The notes beneath the pieces were generated by a model, which was not told the DNA's origin, searched no databases, and saw nothing but the letters and a program-made list of their open reading frames with translations. A DNA stretch of 64,000 bases, taken from the NCBI RefSeq assembly GCF_900113245.1, contig NZ_FOOQ01000001.1, forward strand, positions 186,001-250,000, read 5' to 3'. Position numbers and translations under genes: made by a program. The DNA is from Halopelagius inordinatus. GTDB lineage: Archaea; Halobacteriota; Halobacteria; Halobacteriales; Haloferacaceae. Of the stretch, positions 18,635 through 26,448 are shown one piece after another. Numbering within the stretch: the first letter of the stretch is position 1; each line of letters begins with the position of its first letter.

Positions 18635-19582
18635 TTACTCGTCGTCGCGAAGGTCGGTGTAGGTGCTTCGGAGCGTGACCGGCGTGACGCCCGCCACGTT
18701 CGACGCTTCCTTCTGCGTCACTCCGGCGTCCGCGTCTCGAGCGGCCGTGTAGAGACACGCCGCCGCGACACCGCTCGGGTTCCGCCCCACCGACAGACCG
18801 CGCTCTGTCGCTTTCTCGACGTACTCGCGGGCGCGGCGTTCCACGTCGCCCGAGAGTTCGAGTTCGCTGGCGAATCGGGGGATGTACTCCGCGGGGTCGA
18901 TGGGTCCGACCGGGAGGCCGAGTTCGCGGTTCAAGGCGTCGTACGCCGCAGACTGCTCGTCGGCCGTCGCCTTCGCGGCGTCCGTTACCTCGTCCGTGGT
19001 TCGAGAGACGCCGGCGACGCGACAGGCGGCGTAGACGCAGGCGGCGGCGAACCCTTCGAGCGACCGCCCGCGCAGGAGGTCCTCGTTTTGCGCCGAATCG
19101 AACAGCGAACACGCGTGGTCGCGGATGCGGTCCGGCAGTGAGAGTTCACCGGTCAGGCGGCGAATCTCCGTGAACGCGTACACCTGATTCCGCTCTCGTT
19201 TCGTGGAGATGCGGGCGCGGTTGTGCTGGCGACGCATCCGGGCGAGTCTGCGACGCTTCCGGCCCTTCAGGCGAGTCGAGCGACCGATTTCCGTCGAGAG
19301 GCCTTTGTCGTGGCGCGAACGCGTCAACGGCGCGCCCGTCCGCTTCGGGTTCCGGTCGTCGTCCGCGAACGACCGCCACTCGGGGCCGTGGTCGATGCGG
19401 TACTCCGAGACGACGAGGCCGCAGTCGTCGCACACCGTCTCTCCGTCCTCGGCGTGGAGTCCCCCGTCGCACTCGGGACACGTCCGGTCGGCCGCGCCGC
19501 CCGCCCGTCCGCTCTCGTCTTCCGTCCGGGCGACGTCGGTGGTCTGGGTCTGCTCGGTCCGCGTCGAGTGTGCCTTGCTCAT
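18635..19582 (-). CDS. tfb: Transcription initiation factor TFB
   Basis: 315-residue TFIIB homologue that recruits RNA polymerase to TBP-TATA. N-terminal zinc ribbon C35, C38, C51, C54, then the B-reader/linker (EWRSFADDDRN and GLSTEIG), and two cyclin folds (about residues 120-205 and 215-310) with the final recognition helix VTPVTLRSTYTDL that reads the BRE. Haloarchaea carry several TFB paralogues; I cannot say which this is. ATG 19582 is preferred over a GTG three bases upstream. A strong TATA box at 19610-19617 predicts a leaderless mRNA. Confidence 0.96.
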   Translation of the reverse strand: MSKAHSTRTEQTQTTDVARTEDESGRAGGAADRTCPECDGGLHAEDGETVCDDCGLVVSEYRIDHGPEWRSFADDDRNPKRTGAPLTRSRHDKGLSTEIGRSTRLKGRKRRRLARMRRQHNRARISTKRERNQVYAFTEIRRLTGELSLPDRIRDHACSLFDSAQNEDLLRGRSLEGFAAACVYAACRVAGVSRTTDEVTDAAKATADEQSAAYDALNRELGLPVGPIDPAEYIPRFASELELSGDVERRAREYVEKATERGLSVGRNPSGVAAACLYTAARDADAGVTQKEASNVAGVTPVTLRSTYTDLRDDE

Positions 19583-19609
19583 CACATCTGAAACTTGGTC
19601 CCGAAGTAG

Positions 19610-19617
19610 TATTTAAA
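19610..19617 (-). promoter_or_regulatory. TATA box of tfb (TTTAAATA on minus strand)
   Basis: TATTTAAA on the + strand, 28-35 bases upstream of ATG 19582. Among the strongest TATA boxes in the window. Confidence 0.75.
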
Positions 19618-19661
19618 GACGGGACGAACCGCTGGTCTCGACCCCGAAAGCCGGAGAGGAA

Positions 19662-19680
19662 CGTACCGGTGACCGGTACG
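19662..19680. promoter_or_regulatory. Perfect 9+1+9 palindrome in the divergent tfb promoter region
   Basis: CGTACCGGTGACCGGTACG is a perfect inverted repeat with one central base, in the gap between tfb and the divergent gene at 19746. Its length and symmetry fit a dimeric regulator site. It stands four bases from a second, unrelated palindrome. Confidence 0.6.
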
Positions 19681-19684
19681 CTTT

Positions 19685-19704
19685 GAGTATCGAATTCGAT
19701 ACTC
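19685..19704. promoter_or_regulatory. Perfect 20-bp palindrome just upstream of the TATA box at 19716
   Basis: GAGTATCGAATTCGATACTC reads identically on both strands. It ends 11 bases before the TATA box of the gene at 19746, beside the expected BRE, a position from which a bound dimer would affect TFB recruitment. Operator-like; the binding protein is unknown, the small regulator-like protein next door being the first candidate. Confidence 0.65.
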
Positions 19705-19715
19705 GAACGCAACAG

Positions 19716-19721
19716 TTTAAT
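19716..19721 (+). promoter_or_regulatory. TATA box (TTTAAT)
   Basis: TTTAAT 25-30 bases before ATG 19746; fixes the start of that gene and argues against a TTG at 19683 inside the palindrome. Confidence 0.7.
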
Positions 19722-19745
19722 CTAGCGCGGCGGAAGGTGGCCGCA

Positions 19746-20267
19746 ATGGGACTGTCGGATATCGCCGCGGGCCTCGAAGTGACCGCGGAACAGGTCGAAC
19801 GCGGCGTCGCGACCGTAGACGACACGGAGGTGGACGTGGGGGCGCGCCTCCGCGCGCACGCCGAGAAACTCCCCTGCACGCCGGAGGCGTCGCTGACCGT
19901 CGTAGAGCGGTACGCGGCGGGAGACAGCGTCGGCGAGGCCGGACGCGCGGCGTCCGTCGCCGCCGTCACCGCGGCGAAGGTGCTCCACCGGTGCGGCGTG
20001 GAGGGCGTGACACCGCTCGCACCGATGGCGCGAGACGTGCTCCGCGATTGGTTGACCGGCGACATCTCTCGGGCGGACGCGCTCGAACTGACCGGCGCGG
20101 ACGAGGCGGAGTTCGCACTCGCGGCCTACGTCGAGACTCACGATTCGGTGCCGGAACTCGCCGAGGCGACGAGGCGCGACGCGACGGCGCCGCTTTCGGG
20201 CGACGCACTCGTCGAGAAACGCGAGGCACTCGCGGACACGATGAGCGCCTCGAACGAGATGTTCTGA
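19746..20267 (+). CDS. Small helix-turn-helix-like protein divergent from tfb
   Basis: 173 residues. Two repeated helical units, MGLSDIAAGLEVTAEQVERG (residues 1-20) and SVGEAGRAASVAAVTAAKVLHRCG (about 63-86), each look like a tri-helical HTH in which the second helix pair could read DNA. The rest is helical and acidic. No known regulator family is certain. Start at 19746 from the TATA box. Two perfect palindromes in its promoter suggest it may regulate itself and tfb; this is inference. Confidence 0.7.
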   Translation: MGLSDIAAGLEVTAEQVERGVATVDDTEVDVGARLRAHAEKLPCTPEASLTVVERYAAGDSVGEAGRAASVAAVTAAKVLHRCGVEGVTPLAPMARDVLRDWLTGDISRADALELTGADEAEFALAAYVETHDSVPELAEATRRDATAPLSGDALVEKREALADTMSASNEMF

Positions 20268-20339
20268 CGGCCGGTCTCCGTTCCGTCTGTCCGCTCTCCG
20301 TCCTGTCTGTCTGTTCTCCGTTCTCTCGTTTCGGCCGTT

Positions 20340-21095
20340 CTACCGACGCACGTACCGACCGACGCTCGCGAGGAGTCCGTCACCCGCGAAGGCGTCGTCT
20401 AGCTCCGTCTCGAACGCGGCGGCGGCGAGGCGGCCGACGCCCGCGGCGAAGGCGTCCTCGCCGGTTCCGAGACAGGACGGACAGGCGTCGGGCTCCGTCG
20501 CGTCGCTCTCGGGGACGGAGACGTCGGCCGTTCGGAGTTCGCCGCGCGTCGCGACGACGAGGTCCGTTTCCGAACCGAGGTCGGTGAGTCGCCCCCGCAT
20601 TCGCTGGACCGCGTCGGCCCCTCGCGTCGTCCCCGGCGCGACGAGACAGACCCGGTCGCAGGCGTCGACGGCGGCGATAGACTGGTTCGACGCGACGGGC
20701 GGCACGTCCACGACGACGTGGTCGAAGGCGTCTGCGGCCTCGGCGATTCGCGCCTCGAACTGCCGGGCGGCGTCCGCGGACTTCGCCCGCGCGAGGCGTT
20801 CGAAGGGCGCGGCCGCGGGACAACAGGCGACGGTACCCGGCGTGTCGAGTCCCAGTTCGACGAGGCCGTCCGAAAGCGGCGCGTCCGCGCGGTCGGTCAC
20901 GAGAGCCGTCACGTCGGGGTCGAGCGCTCCGTGAACGTGGTCTGCGAGTCCCTGCGTGGCGAAGGCGGCGTCCAGAACCGCTACGTCGCGGCCGTCCGCC
21001 GCGAGGGCCGCCGCCGTCTCTACCGCGCACCGCGTCGTCCCCGCGCCGCCGGTGGTCCCGACGAGGGCGACTGTCGAGGGGTCGTCGTTCGACAT
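20340..21095 (-). CDS. MinD/ParA-like protein without the Walker lysines
   Basis: 251 residues with the fold pattern of MinD/ParA: an N-terminal P-loop region, the DVAVLDAAFATQGLADHV strand-helix, a FDHVVVDVPPVAS switch II and later beta strands. But the deviant Walker A reads TGGAGTTR: both lysines expected in KGGxGKT are Thr, and the catalytic-side Asp of the switch I strand is Ala. ATP hydrolysis is unlikely. A C-x2-C (CPSC, about residue 202) sits near the C-terminal third. Perhaps a structural or regulatory relative of the ATPase at 17867. Confidence 0.8.
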   Translation of the reverse strand: MSNDDPSTVALVGTTGGAGTTRCAVETAAALAADGRDVAVLDAAFATQGLADHVHGALDPDVTALVTDRADAPLSDGLVELGLDTPGTVACCPAAAPFERLARAKSADAARQFEARIAEAADAFDHVVVDVPPVASNQSIAAVDACDRVCLVAPGTTRGADAVQRMRGRLTDLGSETDLVVATRGELRTADVSVPESDATEPDACPSCLGTGEDAFAAGVGRLAAAAFETELDDAFAGDGLLASVGRYVRR

Positions 21096-21236
21096 ACTCC
21101 GTCGTGGTCGAGGCTTCGGATTTAAACCACCGGTCGGCGCGGAGACGAGTCAACCGGACGAAACGTCTCGGCCGAACGCCGAGTCCGCGGACGAGGAGAG
21201 ACGAGCGGAGTCGGTGTTTGGCCCGTCTTCGGACGC

Positions 21237-21668
21237 TCAGGCCTCCGCGTCGGAGATACCGTCCGCGATTGCGTCGAGTTCCTCCTCCGTGAGGTCGGGC
21301 CTGTCACCGGCGACGGCGTGTATCGGTCCGCCGCCGTCGCCCTCGAACCGCGGGACGAGGTGGACGTGGACGTGCGGCACCTCCTGTCCCGCGGCCTTCC
21401 CGTCGTTGACGCCGACCGTCACCGCGTCGGCGTCCACGGCGTCTTCCACCTTCGGCGTCAACCGGTGAACCGCGGCGAACACGTCCGACGCCACGTCCGC
21501 GGGCATCTCTCCGACGCGTTCGTACGCCTCTTTCGGCACGACGAGGGTGTGGCCCGGAGCCAACGGGTTCGCGTCGAGGAACGCGAAGACGGCGTCCGTC
21601 TCGTAGACGGAGCGTGCGGGTATCTCTCCGGCGACTATCTTCTCGAAGATGGTCTCGTCGTCGCTCAT
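21237..21668 (-). CDS. HIT-family protein
   Basis: 143-residue histidine-triad nucleotide-binding protein. The triad is EVPHVHVHLVPR (about residues 95-105), with the N-terminal FEKIVAGEIPARSVYE and the PGHTLVVPKE strand typical of HinT-like nucleoside phosphoramidases or Ap4A hydrolases. Cytosolic. Start ATG 21668 matches the family. About 80 bases downstream of the uracil-DNA glycosylase on the same strand. Confidence 0.92.
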   Translation of the reverse strand: MSDDETIFEKIVAGEIPARSVYETDAVFAFLDANPLAPGHTLVVPKEAYERVGEMPADVASDVFAAVHRLTPKVEDAVDADAVTVGVNDGKAAGQEVPHVHVHLVPRFEGDGGGPIHAVAGDRPDLTEEELDAIADGISDAEA

Positions 21669-21747
21669 ACGCCAGTCGTCCGTCGGACGCTCAAAGAACG
21701 TTCGGGTGGCGTCGGGCACGCCGATTCGAGGGACGGTCGCTCGGCTC

Positions 21748-22377
21748 TCAGGGCAACCGCTCGCGAATCGCCGCCTCGTACTCCGCGGGCGAGTAGCCCA
21801 GTCGCGACACCCACACGTCCTGATACGAGGGGTGGAGTATCGGCAGGAGAGTCGCGTCGAACGCCGCCAGTTCGACCGGTTCGAGAACGGAGTCGACGAA
21901 CCCGTCGAGGGATTTCCCGTCGAACGCGAGCATCGTCTTCGTCGCGTGCTTGCCGGTGGCCACGACGACGGCCGGTTCGACCCGTTCGAGTTCGGTTTCG
22001 AGGTGGGCGCGGCAGTTCGCGCGTTCCTCCGCGGTCGGTTCGCGGTTCGTCTCACCGCTCTCGTCGCAGGGGAAGCATTTCACCGCGTTCGTGTAGTAGG
22101 CGTCGGGGTGGCCGACGGCGGCCAACAGTCGGCGGACGCGCCGACCGGAGTGGCGCGTCGTGTAGGCTATCCCGGTGTGGTTGCCGCCCCGCCACCGGTC
22201 TGCCGACGGGTCGCCCGCGCCGGGCGCCTCGCCGACGACGAACACGTCCGCGTCGCGGGACCCGCTCCCCCACGAGATGTGCTCTCGGCACGCTACGAGT
22301 GCGGGGCAACGCTCACAGCCCGGTTCTACGACGAACCGGGAGCTCTCGTCCGGAAACAGCGAGTCACCGTCTCCCAC
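21748..22377 (-). CDS. Uracil-DNA glycosylase, Fe-S family 4/5 type
   Basis: 209-residue DNA repair enzyme that removes uracil. Motif A GEAPGAGDPS (about residues 49-58), the NAVKCFPC segment (about 95) and motif B LHPSYQ (about 186) are present. Cysteines at C21, C24, C30 and in KCFPC/ANC provide ligands for a 4Fe-4S cluster, as in thermophile-type UDGs. Whether it belongs to family 4 or 5 I cannot settle by eye. Starts 4 bases after the stop of the small membrane protein gene upstream, so the two form an operon. Confidence 0.88.
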   Translation of the reverse strand: MGDGDSLFPDESSRFVVEPGCERCPALVACREHISWGSGSRDADVFVVGEAPGAGDPSADRWRGGNHTGIAYTTRHSGRRVRRLLAAVGHPDAYYTNAVKCFPCDESGETNREPTAEERANCRAHLETELERVEPAVVVATGKHATKTMLAFDGKSLDGFVDSVLEPVELAAFDATLLPILHPSYQDVWVSRLGYSPAEYEAAIRERLP

Positions 22378-22381
22378 CGAC

Positions 22382-22609
22382 TCACTCCGTCAACGGCAGG
22401 AAGATGCCGAAGACGAACGGCGACAGGAGAGTGAGGGCGACGCCGATGGCTTCCGCGTCGAAAAACAGCGTCCGCTCCCATCCGGGAAGCGGACCGAACA
22501 CGGCGGGGGCGACCATGTTGCCCGCCGCGCCGACGGCGAACAGAGCGAGTCCGAGGGCGACACCGAGTTTGGTCATGCGGGGGTAGTCGAGTGAACCGTA
22601 CTGTCCCAT
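22382..22609 (-). CDS. Small two-helix membrane protein
   Basis: 75 residues: a short basic N terminus (MGQYGSLDYPRMTK), a hydrophobic helix (about 15-37) and a second one (about 52-72) joined by a polar loop FGPLPGWERTLFFD. Function unknown; linked to the uracil-DNA glycosylase gene by a 4-base gap. A CATATG box at about 22635-22640 lies 26-31 bases upstream of ATG 22609. Confidence 0.7.
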   Translation of the reverse strand: MGQYGSLDYPRMTKLGVALGLALFAVGAAGNMVAPAVFGPLPGWERTLFFDAEAIGVALTLLSPFVFGIFLPLTE

Positions 22610-22692
22610 ATCGACCCACTCTCCGTCGGGAACATATGAGCGTTTCCAATCTCCGAGCGAGGGCGAGAGCATCCGCGGCGTCGGGCCGACCC

Positions 22693-23565
22693 TCACTCCC
22701 CGACTTCGACTGCCGAGACGGCGGCGGCGACGTACGGCGCGACGCTGACGGCGCTCACGTCGCGTTCGACGGTGTCGGTTCCGAACACGCGTTCGACGCC
22801 CGCGCGTTCGAGTTTCGTCCGGGCGTTTCTGACCAAGAGAGCGTGGACGCAGGCGGCGAAGACGTTCTCTGCGCCCTTCTCGGCCAGATGGTCGACGGCT
22901 TGGCTCATCGTCGACCCGGTGGCGACGATGTCGTCTACGATGACGACGTCTCGGCCCGCGGCGTCGGCGTCGCTCGGCGTGATTTCGACGTCCGTCCCCG
23001 AGTGGCGCACCTTCTCGAAGTAGTCCGTCTCGCCGCGGCCGTAGGCGTCGCGGACCGCGCCCGCGAGTTCGACGGCACCGGCGTCCGGCGAGAGAAAGAG
23101 GGGGTCGTCCAACGTCTCGGGCAGGGGGTCAGAAAGGCAGGCGGCGGCGTCGACGACGGTGACGTGCGCGTCGAAGAAGTCGGCGATTCGCTCCTCGTGG
23201 GGGTTCACGAGGACGACGCGGTCCGACGTCGTCGAGACGGCCCGCGCCATCGCGCGGGCGGAGACGGGGTGGCCCGCCTCGAACGCCTCGTCCTGTCGCG
23301 CGTAGCCCATGTACGGCAGGACGGTGACGACTTCGGAGGCGCCCGCCTCGCGGACGGCGTCCTGTAGTTGGAGCAACTCGACCCACGCGTCGTTCGAGTC
23401 CGTGGTCGCGACGACAACCGCGCGGTCGCCCGACTCGAAGTCGGGGACGGCCGCGAGCGTCTCGCCGTCGGGGAAGCGGTCGTACGTCGCGGCCGCCAGC
23501 GGTTCGTCCAGTTCCGTCGCGAGTGCCGCCGCCAGCCCCTGCGAAGATGCGCCGGGTACGATCAT
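22693..23565 (-). CDS. prs: Ribose-phosphate pyrophosphokinase (PRPP synthase)
   Basis: 290-residue enzyme making PRPP from ribose 5-phosphate and ATP for nucleotide, histidine and tryptophan synthesis. The PRPP loop VVIVDDIVATGSTM is at about residue 205, the ATP-binding PYMGYARQDE at about 90-99 and the pyrophosphate-binding VNPHEERIADFF at about 130. Short archaeal type. Start ATG 23565; a GTTAAA-type TATA box at 23588-23594 implies a leaderless transcript. Confidence 0.95.
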   Translation of the reverse strand: MIVPGASSQGLAAALATELDEPLAAATYDRFPDGETLAAVPDFESGDRAVVVATTDSNDAWVELLQLQDAVREAGASEVVTVLPYMGYARQDEAFEAGHPVSARAMARAVSTTSDRVVLVNPHEERIADFFDAHVTVVDAAACLSDPLPETLDDPLFLSPDAGAVELAGAVRDAYGRGETDYFEKVRHSGTDVEITPSDADAAGRDVVIVDDIVATGSTMSQAVDHLAEKGAENVFAACVHALLVRNARTKLERAGVERVFGTDTVERDVSAVSVAPYVAAAVSAVEVGE

Positions 23566-23639
23566 GTGCGAGAACACTCTGTGAGGCGTTAAACCCGTTT
23601 TCGTCTGGTCGCGCCCCCGTCGCGGCGACGGCCGGTTCC

Positions 23640-24542
23640 TCAGGCCACCGCGACGCCGCCGACGTCCCGCAGACCGATGACCTGGTGTCGCCACCCTCTC
23701 GCTTCTCTCTCGCCCTCGGCGCTCCTGTCGGCCCCGACGAGGAACGTCCCGGCGTCGGTGACGGCGTACGTCGCGGTGACGCCGTGAGCGACGGCGGCGA
23801 CGCTCTCTTCGACCGGAAGCGACGCCGCCGCCCACTCGCCGTCGGCACCGCGGGCGAACAGGTCCCCCTCGCTCACGGCGTGTTCGCGGCCGTCGGCGGA
23901 CGCGGCCACCGCGTCGAACGCGCCGGAGAGCGCTTTCATCCAGCCGTTTCCGAGTTCGAACAGCCCGGTTCCCGTCGCCGCGAGGGGCGCGACGGACGAG
24001 GCTCCGGCGGCCACGTCGCGCGCGTCGTCGAGTCCGACGGCGGAGAGTCCGTCGTCGGTCACGCGATAGACGCCGTCTTCCGCGGCCACCAGGTCGCTGT
24101 CGACTGCGCGGACGGCACCGACCGTTCCGACCGTCTCCCACTCTCCGTCGCCGAGGGTTCCGTCCGCCGCGCCCTCACCGGCCGCCTCGAACCGCGCGAC
24201 GCGCCCTTCGTCGTCCGCGGCGTACAGCGTCGCCCCGTCGAACCCGACTGCGGAGGCGGAGCCGAACCCAGTCTCCGCGAACGTCGCCGCCTCCGGGGCG
24301 TCGGGGTCCGATTCGGCCGCCGCGGCCACGAACACGTCGTCGTCCGCCGCCGCGGCCAGACGGGGGTCCGCCGTCCCGCGTTCGACGGCCACGTCGCGGG
24401 CCGAACAGCGGTGTGCGACGCCGAATCCGCCCACCAAGTCGTCCGACACGGAAACCGAGACGACGCCGACGCTCGTCGCGACGAACACCGTCTCGGTGGC
24501 GGTGTTTTCGGTGTAGACGCGTTTCTCGTCGATGGTTGGCAT
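23640..24542 (-). CDS. Beta-propeller protein (HVO_0234-like)
   Basis: 300 residues made of repeated four-strand blades (for example VFVATSVGVVSVSV, LYAADDEGRVARFEA, GVYRVTDDGLSAVGL, TYAVTDAGTFLVGAD), consistent with a six- or seven-blade propeller. No signal peptide, so probably cytosolic; no catalytic residue stands out. It matches a haloarchaeal family named, as I recall, after HVO_0234, found next to prs in relatives. Function unknown. Confidence 0.8.
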   Translation of the reverse strand: MPTIDEKRVYTENTATETVFVATSVGVVSVSVSDDLVGGFGVAHRCSARDVAVERGTADPRLAAAADDDVFVAAAAESDPDAPEAATFAETGFGSASAVGFDGATLYAADDEGRVARFEAAGEGAADGTLGDGEWETVGTVGAVRAVDSDLVAAEDGVYRVTDDGLSAVGLDDARDVAAGASSVAPLAATGTGLFELGNGWMKALSGAFDAVAASADGREHAVSEGDLFARGADGEWAAASLPVEESVAAVAHGVTATYAVTDAGTFLVGADRSAEGEREARGWRHQVIGLRDVGGVAVA

Positions 24543-24639
24543 CTCACCGAGAGTTCGGAGAGCGGTGGGGAAAATATACCGGAGCGACCGGCGGATTCGG
24601 GGCGCAGTCGAGAGGGTGCGTCGAAAACGGCGGCTACAG

Positions 24640-25149
24640 CTACAGGAACTCGCGCACGTCGGAGTACCACATGTCGTGGTGGTCCACTTCGCCGATTCGC
24701 TCGGCCACGGCGGCGGCGAGGACGTGCCAACACCGCTGGTTCGGGTCCTCGGCGTCGAGATTGTACGAACTGTCCTTGCAGGTACAGCCGCCGTCCTCGA
24801 CGACGTACTCGTCCTCGTGGCCGACGACGACGGTGAAATCGCAGTAGCGCTTTACTCGCTTCTCGGAGACCGCGTCTATCGCGCGACTCCCCCGCGCGCC
24901 GTGGAGCGTGACGAGGGTATCGACCGCCGAGGCGGTCAGTCGCCCGGCGTCGGCTAACTCCGCTCGCCAGTCCGTCTCTCGGTCAAGTTCGGCGTCTGTG
25001 GGAACGACGTACCCGCCAGACCCCTCGCTCTCTTCGGACTCTGTCGCGGGGGCGGACGCGTCGGCATCTCCGTCGCCGTCGGTCGGTTCGGTCCCCCCGT
25101 TTGCTCTCTCGTCCCCGTCGGAGTCGTGGTCGTCGCCCACCTTCCTCAC
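24640..25149 (-). CDS. SWIM zinc-finger protein
   Basis: 169 residues. The first 45 are a disordered Asp/Glu/Ser/Thr-rich tail; the rest is a compact domain holding the SWIM signature C-x-C...C-x-H, seen as [11 protein letters not shown] and [10 protein letters not shown] (about residues 127-148). SWIM fingers bind DNA or proteins; archaeal stand-alone SWIM proteins are sometimes linked to recombination. Start is a GTG, taken at 25149 because a TTTTG box lies 24-28 bases upstream; GTG 25140 is possible. Divergent from trm1. Confidence 0.8.
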   Translation of the reverse strand: MRKVGDDHDSDGDERANGGTEPTDGDGDADASAPATESEESEGSGGYVVPTDAELDRETDWRAELADAGRLTASAVDTLVTLHGARGSRAIDAVSEKRVKRYCDFTVVVGHEDEYVVEDGGCTCKDSSYNLDAEDPNQRCWHVLAAAVAERIGEVDHHDMWYSDVREFL

Positions 25150-25251
25150 TACTGTCAGTTGGCCGGTGCGGGACAAAACGCCACCGATGCCGTCGGACGG
25201 AGTCCGGCGGGTATCAGTCCCTTTTTCGCCGCGCGGCGCGGCCGTCCGTAC

Positions 25252-26367
25252 ATGGACGTTCGCGAGGGAGAGATAGCGGTCGAAGTCCCGGGCGCCCGCG
25301 ACGGGGCGTCGGAAGGGGCCGGCGACGACGTCTTCTACAACCCGACGCAGGAACTCAACCGCGACGTGACCGTCGCGGTGCTCCGGGCGTATCGAAAGCG
25401 AGAACCGCGCGCGGAGACGTACCTCGACGCGATGGCCGCGAGCGGAATCCGCGGCGTTCGCGCGGCGGCCGCGGGGTTCGACGCGACGTGCGCCGACGTG
25501 GACGAGGAGGCGGTCGAACTCGCCCGGCGCAACTTCGAGCGGAACGACCTGCCCGGCGAGGCGGTCGAACGCGACGCCAACGCACTGATGCACGACTCCG
25601 TCTTCGACGTGGTGGATCTGGACCCGTTCGGAACGCCCGTCCCCTTCGCGGACGCCGCGTTCGCCAACACGAGAGATTTAGTCTGCGTCACGGCGACGGA
25701 CACCGCACCGCTCTGCGGCGCCCACCAGAAGAGCGGTATCCGAAAGTACGGATGCGTCCCGCAGAACACCGACTACCACTCCGAGATGGGGCTTCGCGTC
25801 CTCCTGTCTGCGATGGTCCGCACCGCGGCGCGGTACGACAAGGCCGCGATACCCATCGTCTCGCACGTGACGCGACATTACGCTCGGATCTACCTCGAAC
25901 TCGACGCCCGGGCGACGAAAGCCGACGAGGCCCTCGAGAACCTCGGGCACGTCTACCACTGCGAGGACTGCCTCGCGCGGGACCACGAGTTCGGACTCGT
26001 CGCGAACCCGCCGGAGACGTGCCCCGCCTGCGGCGGCAGTCGCCTCCTCGTCGCCGGGCCGATTTGGCTCGGCCCCGTCTGTGACCCCGAGTTCACCCGC
26101 GAGGTACGCGACGAGGTGACAGAAGAGATGGGGAGCAAGCGGCGGGCGACGGAGATGCTCGACACCGTCGCCGACGAACTCGACCGGCCGACGCACTACG
26201 ACCAACACCGCCTCTGCAAGCAGTGGGGGCGCTCTGCGAGCGCTATGGACGAGTTCGTCGACTGCCTGCGCGAGGCGGGGTTCGAGGCGACGCGCGCGCA
26301 CTACTCCGGGACGGCGTTCAAGACCGACGCGTCGATAGCGGAGATGCGCGACGCGACGGCCGACTGA
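25252..26367 (+). CDS. trm1: tRNA (guanine26-N2)-dimethyltransferase Trm1
   Basis: 371-residue SAM-dependent enzyme that dimethylates G26 of tRNA. N-terminal [14 protein letters not shown], the SAM motif [14 protein letters not shown] (about residues 59-72), acidic [12 protein letters not shown], the catalytic [11 protein letters not shown] (about 122-132) and a C-terminal zinc site CEDC...CPAC (about 240-262) are all present. Start ATG 25252; T-rich box near 25222 fits a leaderless mRNA. Confidence 0.95.
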   Translation: MDVREGEIAVEVPGARDGASEGAGDDVFYNPTQELNRDVTVAVLRAYRKREPRAETYLDAMAASGIRGVRAAAAGFDATCADVDEEAVELARRNFERNDLPGEAVERDANALMHDSVFDVVDLDPFGTPVPFADAAFANTRDLVCVTATDTAPLCGAHQKSGIRKYGCVPQNTDYHSEMGLRVLLSAMVRTAARYDKAAIPIVSHVTRHYARIYLELDARATKADEALENLGHVYHCEDCLARDHEFGLVANPPETCPACGGSRLLVAGPIWLGPVCDPEFTREVRDEVTEEMGSKRRATEMLDTVADELDRPTHYDQHRLCKQWGRSASAMDEFVDCLREAGFEATRAHYSGTAFKTDASIAEMRDATAD

Positions 26368-26448
26368 CGGCCCGTCTCGAACTGCGAGGGGGTCCCGGCT
26401 CCTGTCTGCATAACGCGGTTTCTTGTGTCTCTCCCGTCAATTACGCCC

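Noticed and set aside
20268-20339. Tandem pyrimidine repeat between the two convergent genes (CTGTCTGT, CTCCGT units)
   Set aside because: Loose low-complexity without a fixed unit; probably a terminator-type pyrimidine tract, too weak to list.
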